A stretch of DNA of 64,000 bases from Moniliophthora roreri (taxonomy: Eukaryota; Basidiomycota; Agaricomycetes; Agaricales; Marasmiaceae), in assembly GCA_001466705.2 (NCBI GenBank), contig LATX02000184.1, forward strand, positions 649,407 through 713,406, written 5' to 3'. Below the pieces are notes generated by a model. It ran no database searches. It was not told the DNA's origin and saw only the letters and a program-made list of their open reading frames with translations. Within the stretch, counting starts at the first letter, position 1; the number at the start of each line of letters is the position of its first letter. The position numbers were made by a program, and so were the translations under genes. Below, piece by piece: positions 11,484 through 23,885 of this stretch.

Positions 11484-11715
11484 TGTAGCAGTCCGTTCAG
11501 TTCTGTATTCTATCTACTCCTCTTCCAATATATTAAATGTTAGTGTAGTTCATCTATTCGTTCATTTCCAGTCGAACTTTTCAATGTTTGACAACTTCTC
11601 CACTTACGTGTGCATTGCTGCGCGGGATTTATACTAGTTACCAAATTGAGAGTCTGCCTGCGTCACTCTTCTTCTCCAGCCGAAGCGAATTCCGTTTCTA
11701 TCTTCTTGCCACAAC

Positions 11716-12630
11716 ATGAACCGAATATTTGGCACCTCGTCACGGAAACCAAAAGCAAATCTTCAAGACGCTATCGCGGCAGTCAGTTCGATTCACTTTG
11801 CATACTTGGACGTCACTGAACAACACATACATAGACCGATGCACGCGCGGCATCTATAGAAGTGAAGATCAAGAAACTTGACGGGGAGCTGGGAAGGTAT
11901 AAAGAGCAGATGAGTAAACTAAGAAATGGGCCCGGGAAGGTGCGTATTCTCATGATTTTAGGAGGCTCTCAGAAGCTCACAGGCACCCGTAGAATGCCAT
12001 ACAGCAGCGAGCACTTCGAACATTAAAACAGAAGAAGATGTACGAGGGACAACTCGCACAGTTACAGCAACAAACCTTTAACATGGAGTCAGCGGCCATG
12101 ACTACGGAAAATCTGAGGAACACTATGGCCACCGTGGATGCGATGCAACAGGCTAATAAGGAGTTGAAGAAGCAGTATGGAAAAATAGACATTGACAAGA
12201 TTGAGGTGTGTATCCTTCGGTGATTTCATTTTCGCTGAATGCTGACTGCTCTTGCTGGAAATTGCAGAATGCCCATTATGAGATGGAGGACCTCCTTGAG
12301 CAAGCCAATGAAATCCAAGAATCGCTTGCGCGGTCATACGCAGTACCTGATGAGATCGACGAGGCGGATCTAGAAGCTGGTATGTTAGACGTTTTTTATC
12401 TAGAAAATCAAGTAAATCTTTCGCAGAATTGGATGCGCTGCAACTTGAGGAGGAAGAAGAGGGGGCATCATATCTCGCAGACCTTAATAAAGTCCCCGAT
12501 TTCGTTGATGAACCGCCTATCGAACTCGGAGAGGTACGTTTCATATACCCTATCTCCGCAACAGACCTGAAGGGAATCTCTATTGCGGCAGACTCCAGTA
12601 CCGCAAGAGGCTGCGAAAGTTACCAGTTAA
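11716..12630 (+). CDS. VPS60: ESCRT-III-related protein Vps60 (CHMP5)
   Basis: Six exons (11716-11781, 11835-11939, 11993-12205, 12268-12379, 12427-12533, 12592-12630) give 213 residues. The start MNRIFGTSSRKPKANLQDAI, the core LRTLKQKKMYEGQLAQLQQQ and FNMESA, and the tail NEIQESLARSYAVPDEIDE match the CHMP5/Vps60 subclass of the Snf7 family, including its diagnostic MNR(I/L)FG start. The N terminus is basic and forms helix 1; residues about 60-130 are coiled coil; the C terminus is acidic. Vps60 works late in multivesicular body formation, where it binds Vta1 and promotes Vps4 ATPase action on endosomal membranes. The last, 39-nt exon was chosen because intron 12534-12591 removes 58 nt and leads to a short ending, TPVPQEAAKVTS; reading through would give an unlike tail. 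Confidence 0.92.
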
Positions 12631-12783
12631 AGCTTTCACATTATCGAGGACGTTCCTCATTTCACTGTATTCACATACCTCTCGTTCGGGTTTACGATTT
12701 GGACTTCAAGTGTAATATAACCATAGATGTATCCACAGATCTCCAGACAAATGATATACATGAATTCAGATGCAATAGAATGT

Positions 12784-14963
12784 TTAGCCATATCTCCTTC
12801 CTTCAGCAGATTCTGCGAACCAGTCATCGGTCTTTCTCGTCTCGTCAGCTGACGCAACGTTGACAATCGTCGACTTGCTTTGAGAGTCTGGATTACTTGG
12901 TCAGCAATGCTCTGGCAGGTATGACAGCAGGACATACAGGCCTCAAAGGCTTCTAGGCCATTCTCTCTTCCTATACCACTCTCCTTCATACCGCCCCTGT
13001 ACGGGTTCGTTTCAATTCATTGAAAGGACTGCACGAATCTGGAATACCATACTCACCAAGGAGAACTAGGGTCATTCCGATGATGAGTGTTAATCCAACA
13101 CAGACCAGCTTGTACTTCAGCGGCGACTCTATGCGCTTTGGACAGATCGGAAGTCCAGATGCCTGCACCGAGCCCATACCTGGAGGCATTGGCAAGCCTT
13201 ATGCCCTCGGCCTCGTTCTGAAAAAATGATGACACGAAGTTCAGGTGCGGAAGGAGTAGCGAATCCATACCGAAAACCGTTTTACGACGACCACGGGTCC
13301 GAATATCTCTTCTTGCCATAGAAGATCATTGATCTCAACTTCAGTGATGATTGTAGGCGGAAAAAAGCTTCCAGAAGAAAAGTCGAAGTTATCGAGTTCG
13401 GAGTTACCTAACATTTGTTGTCCGCCAACCACTATCCTGCCTTGCGTCTGTTCAATCATACCCTCGATCCTGTTCAAGTGTTTTTGCGAGATCACGGTCC
13501 CCATCGTTGACTTTGGGTTGAGCGCTGCAAATGGATCAAGTACATACTAAAAATCCATGGGCTGCACTCACGATCACCCATTCTTCTACGAATGCTTTCG
13601 GACTTGCCCACGAACTTCTTCATGAAAGCGTCGTATATTCCATCTTGCACGATGATCCTGGCTCCAGATACGCATGTCTGACCTGAAGCTACGAAAGCAG
13701 CGAAGGCAACCCCGTTCACGGCGGATTCCATGTCCGCATCATTAAAAACGACGATGGGGGCCTGCGACGCATGTTCAGTACTTCAAACCGGTGGCATATC
13801 AAGATAGCAGGACCTTTCCACCCAACTCGGCGGTGTATGATGCTAAATTGGAGCCGACAATGCTACCTAATATACGACCAGTTTGTGTACCTGCCTTCAA
13901 CTGAAGTCAATATCGTGAACTATGAAGCCATTTCATACTCACAGTAACGTCGACCTTGCGTATTAAGGGATTACTGACAATCGCTTTCCCAGTTGTAGTC
14001 CCAAATCCTGGCAAGACTGATAGGACGCCTTGCGGTACTGTCGCCAATTACATTAGTTGAATGCCACATTTTGCGTAGATAATGACGTACAGCCGGCTTC
14101 TGTGGCCATTTTGGCAAATTCCAGAACAGTGATTGGAGCGAGCTGGGATACGGCGATAGTGAGACTCTGCCTGCTGATACACATGAGGTCCTACCTCAGA
14201 AGGTTTGATAATCACGCTATTACCAGCCGCTAGAGCTGGTGCAAATTTCTTTATGGCTATGAATAGAGGATGGTTGAAAGGCTATGACCACAATCAGTAT
14301 CGAACATGTACTCGGTGGAACTTCTTTACGCACTGTGATCTGAGCAACAACACCCAATGGTACCCTTTGGATGTAGTTCAGCAGCTTTCCTTGTGTAGGT
14401 GCTACGTATGCTTGATTTGTGCGAAGCAAAGCTGCGTAATAGTCTCTGAGCACGCAAGGTTGAGATCACAGAACCTGGGTCCCTAGAGTAGTGGCGGATA
14501 CTCACATCCATTCTGGTACACGACCAAGTTGCGCGTTCATTTCACGTATCGTCCTTCCCGTCTGTAGAGTCTCCATGCGCGCGAGTTCGGGTATTCGTTC
14601 CTCTAGCATGCGAGCCAGTCGAGAAAGCACTTTGGAACGCACGATTGCAGGTGCTTTGGACCAAACACCCGAGTCAAAGATAGTTTGAGCATGATCAATT
14701 GTATTTTTCACATCTTCAGCAGAGGCTGTTGTCACTCTATGGTTGTATGAGATCATGGTCAACTCGCTGAGCTAGATGACGTACTTGCAGAGCTCTTGTC
14801 CGTTGGCGGGATTGATGACCGTGAATCTATCATTCGTGAATGGACCTTGGTCCGTGTGCGTGCATTGCCAAAGATAATTTTACGCACTCTTCAGTCGATT
14901 CGCTTTCAATCCCACGTTGTCCGTATCTGGGTGGGCCATAACGTTGGGAGATGGCGACGGCAT
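12784..14963 (-). CDS. Aldehyde dehydrogenase (NAD(P)-dependent, class 1/2-like)
   Basis: Thirteen exons (14963-14888, 14845-14785, 14736-14506, 14445-14334, 14281-14195, 14142-14091, 14037-13943, 13894-13814, 13761-13572, 13524-13271, 13217-13057, 12996-12938, 12887-12784) give 520 residues, all phases closing. Family landmarks appear in order: TVINPANGQELCK, NHPLFIAIKKFAPALAAGNS, IIKPSE, TAELGGK (general-base Glu), SGQTCVSGARI (catalytic Cys), QEEIFGPVV and GGMKESGIGRENG. It should oxidise an aldehyde to its acid with NAD(P). The N terminus is the weakest part: exon 1 and the 42-nt first intron are fitted by phase only. No clear targeting peptide is seen, so it is probably cytosolic. It is convergent with VPS60 and shares a 266-bp divergent promoter with CLF1. 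Confidence 0.88.
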
Positions 14964-15229
14964 TGGCAACGGTGCTGCTCTAAGAATAATGGGAGTCACG
15001 TCTGTCCAGGTTGGAGGAGGAAGAGAATACACACCAACTGCCTGCAAAAGGGTCGAAAGGGAACCTCACTTCGTAGCAGGAGCATGATGAGAGGATAAGG
15101 GCAAGGGTCTTTTCAAATGATGCCAATATGGTGCCAATATATCATGTTGGTCGAAAGACTAGAACAAGTTGCCTTTTCCGGGGCACCCTAAACTTTACTC
15201 ACAACCACGACCGAGGCCAAGCCACAGCA

Positions 15230-17977
15230 ATGGACGGACGAGCACCCAGGTAATTCTACAACTTTCTTCAGAATTATACCATCTAATTCGCTACAGAATA
15301 AAAAATCGGGCGCCAGCCGCTATCCAAATCACTGCAGAGCAACTCTTGCGGGAGGTACGAATACACCTTTTTTGCAACAGTGCTAGAGACATAACATCAT
15401 GCTCATTACAGGCACAAGAAAGGCAAGAAAGTGCATTCCGCGCACCGAGGCAGAGGGTCGAGGATTTTGAGGAACTTCACGAGTACAGAGGGAGAAAGAG
15501 GAAGGAGTTTGAGGAGAGAATAAGACGTACGAGGGGCAGTATGTACGTTGCTTGCATTTTTTTCCTCCTTTATTTGTGTGCTGAATGTTCTCCTAGTAAA
15601 GAATGGCTTCAATACGCCAATTGGGAGGTGCGCATCCTCACCTCAACCATAACATCACTCATTTTTTGACTTCACATCCCATATCAGGCCTCCCAAAACG
15701 AATTCGCGCGTTCGCGGTCGGTATACGAGCGAGCTCTTGATGTTGACCCCCGTAGCATTCAGCTATGGCTCAGCTATACAGAGATGGAGCTCAAGTCACG
15801 GAACGTCCAGCATGCTCGCAACCTTTTTGACCGAGCCGTGACATTACTACCACGCGTTGACCAATTATGGTATAAATACGTTTATCTGGAAGAATTGCTG
15901 CAGAATGTTCCTGGTGCTCGGCAGGTATTCGAGAGATGGATGCAATGGGAACCTGACGACAAAGCGTGGCAGGCATACATCAAGATGGAGGAGCGGTATG
16001 GCGAGTTGGATCGTGCTAGTGCTATCTATGAGAGATGGGTTGCTATTCGACCGGAACCACGAGTTTGGGTGAAGTGGGGCAAATTTGAGGAAGACAGGCA
16101 GAAGTTAGATAAGGCTCGAGAAGTATTCCAGACTGCGCTCGAATTTTTCGGTGATGACGAGCAGCAGATTGAAAAGGCACAAGCAGTGTTTAGCGCTTTC
16201 GCAAAGATGGAAACTAGGCTAAAGGAATATGAACGTGCACGCGTCATATATAAAGTACGTAGTATCTCTTCTGAGCAGTGCCGTTTCTAAAGTCGACTTT
16301 CGTAGTTTGCCTTGGAACGGATACCACGCTCAAAATCAGCTGGTCTTTATGCTTCATATACCAAGTTTGAGAAGCAACACGGTACCCGCAACACATTAGA
16401 ATCTACCGTTCTGGGGAAACGGAGGATTCAATACGAGGAAGAGTTATCCCATGATCGTCGCAACTATGACGTTTGGTTCGACTATGCTCGATTAGAAGAA
16501 GGTGCATGGAGGGATCTAAAGGAGGAGGGTGCTACAGCTGAGGAAGAGGAAGCCGCTGCTGCCAGAGTACGAGAGGTCTATGAACAGGCTGTTGCTCAAG
16601 TACCGCCAGGAAATGAGAAACGACACTGGAGGCGGTACGTTTTTCTCTGGCTGGACTATGCTCTATTCGAGGAAGTTGAGACCAAGGTAGAACTTCATCC
16701 CTCTGCCATCTTGCCGCTTCTTATGGGCTTCTACGACAGGACTACAACCGAGCGAGGCAGATATATCAAACTGCTGTTCAGCTCATTCCCCATAAAGTCT
16801 TCACGTTCGCCAAACTGTGGCTAATGTTTGCAAAGTTCGAGATCAGGCGTCTAGATCTAGCAGCTGCCAGAAGAATACTGGGTGCTGCTATAGGAATGTG
16901 TCCAAAAGAAAAGTTATTCAAGGGCTACATTGAGCTGGAAATTGATGTGCGTTCCTTCTACTCATTCAGCTATACATATAACTGAGCTTTCTGCAGCTTC
17001 GTGAATTCGATCGTGCTCGTAAGCTGTACGAAAAGTACCTCGAGGTATGAAACGACTGGTTTCATCTCCGGAAGGCCCTGACATTCCTTTCAGTTCGATC
17101 CCTCAAATTCTTCCGCATGGATCAAGTTCGCTGAGCTCGAATCACAGCTTCAAGACTTTGCTCGGACACGCGCCATCTTTGAGCTTGGCGTTTCTCAGTC
17201 ACCATTGTCAATGCCTGAACTTCTTTGGAAGGCTTACATTGACTATGAAGTTGAAGAAGGCGAGCGAGACGCCGCACGTGCACTTTATGAGCGCCTCGTC
17301 GCGCTTAGCGGCCATGTTAAAGTCTGGATATCTTATGCCCTGTTCGAGGCGGAGCCAATACCCCTGCCTCGTGCAATGAGAGAGGATGAGGACGAGGAAG
17401 ACGAGGAAGCGGAACAGAGAATGGTTGCTGGTGATGCCGCCTTGGCACGTCAAGTATTTGAACGTGCTTACAAGGACCTCAAGGGCAGAGGTCTTAAGAG
17501 CGAGGTGTGTAGTAGTATTCTTTCAATAAGTTTACTACGGCTAACTCAGGCCTTTCGACAGCGTGTAGCACTGCTCGAGGTCTGGAAGACGTTTGAGGAA
17601 GAGCATGGTACTACTGATGAAGTCGCGAAGGTTCAAGGCATGATGCCAATCGTCAGCAAGAGACGGAAGGTCGATCAAGAGACCGGACAGACCGTCGAAG
17701 GTGCGCATAAAATACCCTTTGAGTCTTTTGAGGCCAATATACTTACCCCTGCATAGATTGGGACCTCGTCTTTGCAGACGACGAACGTGAAGCAAACCCG
17801 ACTTCGTTCAAGTTCTTGCAAATGGCTCACGCCTGGAAAAATGCTCAGAAGCCCGGCGCTGCCAAACCTGCAGATGTTGCTACTGCCGCTAATAAAAAGA
17901 CGGACGAGCCAAAGGAACAATCCCAAGACGATGCTAGTGATGCAAGTTCCCGTGATGGGGGAGATGGTGAGGACTAG
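15230..17977 (+). CDS. CLF1: Pre-mRNA splicing factor Clf1/Syf3 (crooked neck-like, HAT repeats)
   Basis: Eleven exons (15230-15249, 15297-15354, 15412-15542, 15597-15627, 15688-16254, 16306-16686, 16740-16946, 16997-17044, 17094-17504, 17562-17700, 17757-17977) give 737 residues. The start ([20 protein letters not shown]) and QLLREAQER are those of crooked neck proteins. The body is a run of half-a-TPR (HAT) repeats with the W..Y..E/A..R..YERA pattern, for example [28 protein letters not shown] and [13 protein letters not shown]. The C-terminal tail is acidic and low complexity (ending GGDGED). Clf1 is a scaffold of the NineTeen complex (Prp19-associated) that joins the spliceosome at activation in the nucleus. 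The length is close to family norms and no repeat seems missing. Exon 1 contributes only 20 nt, as in many basidiomycete genes. Confidence 0.94.
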
Positions 17978-18257
17978 GGGAGATGTTGTACTGTCTTTCG
18001 GTATCTGTAATACTATGAAAATTGTCTGGCAGGTGTAAGCATTGCTTGCAGTCGTATTCTTAGCCTATCAGAGTCTCTTGCGCCTCGGCTTCGCTGGGCC
18101 ACTCGCACATCACTGATCAAGTGTTCGTGCTTGGTGTCCACGAGGCGCGCCCGTACGGATGAACTGAAATTATTTGAAAATTGTCTTATTGTCAGCATGG
18201 CACCAACCTCAGCCCTTGTTTCTTTCCCTTTTCCTTCGGCCCGTCTCCTCTACTAAT

Positions 18258-19775
18258 ATGCTATCTTCACGAGCGTTCTCCGCCTTCACACGTCGTTTCC
18301 CTGTCGCGGTCCATATCAACCGACGCGAATTAGCAACGGTCGTCACAGACGTCAACGATTCAAGCTTCCGGATACCTGTGATCAATTTTGCGAAATTCAG
18401 AGAGGCTGCCTCGCTGGATGAGAAGAAGAAAACTGCCGACGAGATTGTGGGAGCGTTCAAGGAGAGTGGATTCATTTACATTGAAGGGCATGGAATCCCT
18501 GCAGGTGCATTATGTATGCCTCTGCAATGAAAAATACTTACGAGTCTTCATATTTCCAGAAACTATCTCTAATACCTTCCAAAAGGTGTGCAATAGCAGC
18601 TTCTATGGGTATCATTGACTGATCGTTCTTTCCAGAGCAGAGAGTTCTTCAAAATGCCGACCGAAAAGAAGGTGTGTTCTGTGTAGCTTCAAAATTCGTA
18701 CTTTGATCATCTCTCATTGCTTGCCTTAGGACAAGTTGGCTTGGGAAGATCCGCGGTCAAACCGAGGATATGTCAAGATTGGCCGTGAGCGTGTTACACA
18801 GTCCAAGGATGCAGCCGAGATAGCACAATTGAGAGCAAAGGCACCCGACTACAAGGAGTCCATGGAGATTGGGCGTGACTGGGATTCGGAATGGAGAAAT
18901 ATGTGGCCCCAAGAGAGTGATGCTCCCGGATTCAAGCAGACGATGCTGGGTTTCTATCAGGCGAGTGCAAAGATGATTAACCCGAAGTAATCTTGTATGC
19001 TGAATACTTTTTATTGATAGACGTGCCACAACCTTCATATCGAGATGATGCGTTCAATTGCTCTTGGATTGCATCTGGAGGAGAACTTCTTTGACAACAA
19101 GATCGACCAGCAGTGTCACAACCTCAGGCTTCTTTCCTATCCCCCAATTAAAAGTGCACTACTGGATGGGGAAGGACAGGCTCGGGCTGGCGCCCACTCT
19201 GGTCGGTGTGCTTTACTCCTGGAATCTCACCGGGCGCTGACACGTGTACAGATTATGGTACCCTCACATTACTGTTCCAGGTAAGCCGCGTGTAGCAGGA
19301 GATTTTGTGGTCAGCTTATAACTATCTTGTATTTCTAGGATTCAGTAAGAAGCCATAATGCGAAGGGTAGAACAAGGCATTGAACAATCTTGCAGGTTGG
19401 CGGCCTTCAAGTCAGAAACCCGAATACCGGCTCATACGTTGCCGCTACACCAATTGTATGTCTTCAGGTAGCAGGTTTTGTTCGGTCTCTAATCCTTTGC
19501 AGCCTGGAACCATTGTCATTAACGTCGGAGATCTACTGTCCAGATGGAGCAATGATGTTCTCCGCTCGACTCTGCATCGAGTAGTGGCTCCTTCTGCAAA
19601 GAAGATAAACGAGACTGAGGAGATTACGCCTGCTCGACAGTCTATCGCCTTCTTCTGCAACCCCAACTTCGACGCGGAGATTGCGTGTCTCCCTAACTGT
19701 GGAAAAGAAGCCAAGTATCCTCCCATCAACACCGGAGACTACATTGTTGGTCGCCTCACGGTGACCTACAACTAG
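18258..19775 (+). CDS. 2-oxoglutarate/Fe(II)-dependent oxygenase (isopenicillin N synthase-like fold)
   Basis: Nine exons (18258-18504, 18560-18585, 18636-18671, 18730-18960, 19021-19201, 19252-19280, 19339-19344, 19396-19455, 19503-19775) give 362 residues. Exon 7 is only 6 nt, and intron 18961-19020 has a GC donor. The N-terminal DIOX_N part contains IPVINFAKF and ESGFIYIEGHGIP. The catalytic part carries the iron ligands HSD (in AHSDYGTLTLLFQ) and the distal His in LRSTLHRV, plus the RQS motif that binds 2-oxoglutarate (ARQSIAFFCNPN). The reaction would be hydroxylation, desaturation or ring closure of a small molecule. The first residues (MLSSRAFSAFTRRFPVAVH) look like a mitochondrial presequence; an in-frame ATG at 18174 is less likely the start. 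No biosynthetic neighbours suggest a substrate. Confidence 0.87.
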
Positions 19776-20805
19776 TGATTTTGGGTTTAATTATACGGAT
19801 CTGTTGGACTATTGTATTATCAAAATGCAGACACATGAATGTGTCTACCATTGCCAATTGTCATTTCTAATGGGAACCGTCGACGAGTCGTCAACTTCGT
19901 CTTCCATCTGCTGCAAACCTGCTGTCTGATACTCAGCCTCTGTCCTTTCGTTGACCTAATTGGTACCTTCAGGGGGTTCATTTCCGTATTCTTTGTGACC
20001 CTTCCAGACGTGAGCTAGCGGGCTCTACGTCCAACCACTCGCCGGGCATTGGCACTTCAGTAAACCAAGAATTCTCTATTTCCTCGACCTAGTCTCCATT
20101 AATCCTTTCTAATCAAATTCCAATGGTACAGCTCGCTCCCAAGACTCCTTCTCAAAGACAAGTTAAGCCAACCGTTGGCTTGATGTGGCTGCTGGCAACG
20201 GCATACAAGCTTCAGTGTATTGCGCCCTCACGTGCAGACTGTGTAGCTTCAGAAAGTGCATTCTGTATTGAGGCGGTTGATGCTTTCCAGATGTGTCAAC
20301 ACTTTCATAAGGGATTCGCCGACTTCGCGCGGCACAAAAGGTGAAGATGAATGGTAATTTCTGGGGCCGGAACATATATCCTTGCGGAGGAGCTTGGTCG
20401 GGAAGTTGTGTGTCTGAGTTGTATGATAACGTTCGTTCATTCTTCCGTGTTAAGGACATCCTTAGCTAATTACTTGATTGTGATACTTTTGCCGCAACTT
20501 GAATACCGCGAATGTGAAAAGAAAAGGACATGGACATGGACGGAGATTTGCACGCGAACGACGGTGATCCACGCAAAGATACACGTGATCGTTCGTTCTC
20601 CACTAAGGACGCCGAGGGAGAAAAGTAATCGTTTAAATAGAAACAATAAAATACTGCAGGAGTACAGTGGGTGGAGATCATGTCGTATATGCGAGGATGA
20701 ACGATGGAATGGAGTAATTAATACGTGCATAGTATGAACAAAACCAATGTGATGCAGAATCTAACAATGATGAATGAAAATGGGAGTGTCTTCCTTGAGT
20801 AACAG
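19776..20805. other. Intergenic, no supported gene
   Basis: About 1 kb between the convergent oxygenase and RCC1 genes. Short frames (for example around 20123-20344) have no domain, no intron pattern and no long open run. It presumably contains both 3' untranslated regions. I see nothing else. Confidence 0.5.
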
Positions 20806-22586
20806 CTACTTTTTCCGGAATAAGCCCAAGGTATGTTGTCCACCACAAGCAACTTTAATAGCAGCCCATGAACCGCCTTCTCTCCGAACTATGACGCGAG
20901 GTGTTCGGACTTCGACGTCAGGAACACCAAGTTCGCCTTGAGTACCCTGCCCCCAACAGTACAGAGCACCGTCTTTCGTGGCGGCAAGGTTATTGTGGGT
21001 GCCTGCGGAAATGTAGACGACGGGATCGTCATCGTCGGGGAATTTGACGAGAACAGGCTCTGGGTAGAAGTCGGGATCAACGCGATCCTTGAGAGCTGGA
21101 TCGTCATCTGGTAACCCCAGTTGTCCAGCATTGGAGCGACCGCAGGCATAGACTTTGCCAGCGGACGTGAGGAAGAGCGTGTGGTGTTCGCCACCAACAA
21201 TTTGAACTACAGTATCACCGCCCAGCTCTTCCTTGCTCAGCCGACGCACCTTCGTCGGAAGCTGAATCTGAGCGTCGTCTTCCGATTCATAACCAGTTCC
21301 AGTTTGACCCATGGTATTGAGCCCCCAGCCCCAAACATCGCCCGAGTCATCGACAGCAAATGAATGGAAGCTCCCGGCACCGATCACCTTGCCCTTGCGC
21401 ATACGGTTGCCGAGCGTGACTTTTTCAGGGATGGTTCCATGAATCTTTCGACGTTCCAAGACCTTTCTTCCCAACTGGGCTTGCTCTCCAGCACCCCATG
21501 TGTAGATATTACCGTGAGTGGTCAGAACAAGAAGATGGTTGACGCCAGCTGTGATCGAAGAAACTTTCTCTTTATCCCCAGGTTTGGAAAGAAGCTGGTC
21601 TTCTAGGATAGGGACAGGCAAGAATTGATGCTTCAAGCCTGTGGAGAACCCCAGAGAACCTTCGTTCACCTGTGCCGTCAAATGAGCCTTGGATTCAACA
21701 CAAAACACAAGGCGGGACTTACTCGGAAAGATCCCCATACTCGGAGGTCACCCTGGTCGCTAACGGCGGCACAAATACTGTCACCTGTTGCAACTTGGAC
21801 GGCACGGAATTTTTGATCTACAAGAGACTGTAGTGGATGAGGGTAGGCAGTAAGTTGGTCGATATCCAAAAACGATCCAGGCTTATCGGGATCTGGAACT
21901 TGATGAGTAATGCGGCCGAGAGCAGCATCGTCATTCAGGCCGCACGACCAAATCTTGAGATAAGAAATAAGCGTCGAAGTCGTGAAGGTTGAACAGGTAC
22001 TTACTGTGCCTTTCTCATCCACCAGCAAGCTATGCATACCGCCAGCAGCAATATCTTCTAATCCAGCGCCTTCCTCTCCAAATGTACCTGCTTGCATCTG
22101 CTGTTCAGCCCAGGCATGTTTCTTCGGCTTGTCCAACTCATCAAGGACATCAGGTCCCAGCCCAAATTGACCAAAATTGCCTGCGCCCCAAACAAAGAGC
22201 TGCAAGCCTGGCCGCTTTTTTTCTGGTGGTGAAGGGAGAGGATTAAGGTAGGGTTTGGTCTGGACATGCGGCGCTGGTGCTGCGACAACGCCTTCTGCTA
22301 TCCCTGCAAGCTTCGTCCGTGAACGTTGTCTGGCAACTGGTTCGACAGATTTTCTAGACGCGGTTTTAGGCATTTTGGAGTTTGGAGCTTTTTTTGACGT
22401 TGGGGCGATATTCTGTTCTTCTCCTTTAGATCTCTTCGGGGGAGGGGAATCTTCTCGTGCTGGAGAAGCTGCACGTTTTTTTCCTGGGGCGCTGCGCGTG
22501 GCACCCCTTGCAGCAACCTTGGGAGCAGCCTGAGATGCTGGTTTCGCAGAAGCTGCCCGCGTCGATTTTCGTGTGGCCGCAGTCAT
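20806..22586 (-). CDS. RCC1-type Ran guanine nucleotide exchange factor
   Basis: Three exons (22586-22005, 21953-21723, 21669-20806) give 558 residues. The first 130 residues are basic, Ala/Pro/Ser/Lys-rich and contain KKRAASPAREDSPPPKRSKG, a likely nuclear localisation signal. Then follow RCC1 propeller blades recognisable by LFVWGAGNFGQFGLG, IWSCGLNDDAALG, IYTWGAGEQAQLG, VWGWGLNTMGQTG, VYACGRSNAGQLG and LYCWGQGTQGELG. Seven-bladed RCC1 (yeast Prp20/Srm1, S. pombe Pim1) loads GTP on Ran at chromatin and sets up nuclear transport and spindle assembly. The length and the basic nuclear N terminus fit that ortholog better than the larger RCC1-repeat proteins. The stop follows GGQHTLGLFRKK. Confidence 0.92.
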
Positions 22587-23885
22587 GTCGAGTTATGGAT
22601 TAGGAGAACAGAAATTTGTAACCCTCTCCAGGAGAGGATTTTATATACTGGAGAGACAAGTGATGGTGGTCGTGGAGGAGAAGAGACAAGAGCGATCGAG
22701 GAAACAAGGTCCTTTGCGTTGATGACCTCAAATCAACCACTGCACGTGATTAACGCGTCAAGCAATTTTCTCCATCTTTCTTTCTCACGGTTCTAACTTG
22801 GTAGCTTCAGTCTTTCTCTTGATGAATCTGCTTTGAAAACGATTATCTCCTAACCGCACCTCTTTGTCGACGCCTATACGAGCCACACACCTCCCAAGTA
22901 TCAATCATTTCTTCAAGAAACGGCAGCTGATACGTGATCTCAGGTATATGTGTGGCGACCGAAACGAGCGATAACCCGAAATGTAAGCTTTCAGCTATGA
23001 TTTCGAATGAGATTCAGCCTGGCAGTTCTTCTCCCGAATTCGGTATAACAGCTCTACATCCTCTGTGGGTCCCAATCTTTCTCAAGTCAGCTATAGCATT
23101 TGCTGTCGGTGATCCGGACCAGAGGTACCAGTCTCAAAATGACTCCTCGGCCCCGCGACTGAGTGGACCTTGACGCGTCCATTTGATAGGGTGTGTGCAA
23201 TCAAGCCAACTTGGGATGGTGGCGCAAAGCTCGTCCTTGTTTTCTGCTTCCATATGATAGTTGATCGCCCACAACATCATCGTTACGCGAGGTCCACGGC
23301 GGGAATGAGTTGAGCTTGCTTCAACGGAGCGCCTTAAGAACAATCGGCGCAGCAATATACATCAAGAGCTGATACCGCCGTTTCTCGAGTGCCCCTATCT
23401 TGTCCGGCGTCTTCGCTAAGGCCTAAGGTTTGATCTTTGTTCTCGAGGCGCCAATTCTTGTATCTTGTTCTATTTAGGTAACGCTCAAGAAATAGATTCA
23501 TTGACCACGAATATGGATGGCTTTGTCTTTTATCGCGTCTTTTAAGTGCCCATCGCACGGCGGTTATCGAGCATGTCTTTCCGCAGTGCCCACCTTCATT
23601 CCCTACCCCATCACTTGCCATGAGACTCTTCTCCGTGTCGAGTCATAATGCACAGCTTGGAAGAGACAGATTTCCTAATTTATTCTTTTCCCCTCTCGCT
23701 TTGCATTCCTCGACTCAATGGCGGCATAATAGAATAGGAAACGGCTAAAGTACGTTACCCCTTGTCCTTCTGTTTTCGTACATTGACTACGCTTTGATTC
23801 TATATCCTCTGGAGGTTAAGAGACCCCATAACGATTGACACAAGCTCCCTACTTCCCATCCCACCAACAACGTTCCAGATCGTCT
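22587..23885. other. Intergenic, no supported gene
   Basis: About 1.3 kb between the RCC1 start and an orphan ORF. The right-hand side of RCC1 should hold its promoter. A minus-strand frame at 23334-23621 and a plus-strand frame at 22934-23173 have no recognisable content. I see no repeats or RNA genes. Confidence 0.45.

Noticed and set aside
12534..12863. Long read-through extension of VPS60
   Set aside because: The frame stays open by chance into the antisense of the aldehyde dehydrogenase; splicing 12534-12591 gives a normal family length.
23334..23621. Minus-strand open frame with Cys residues near its end
   Set aside because: No zinc-binding spacing, no splice signals and no recognisable homology.
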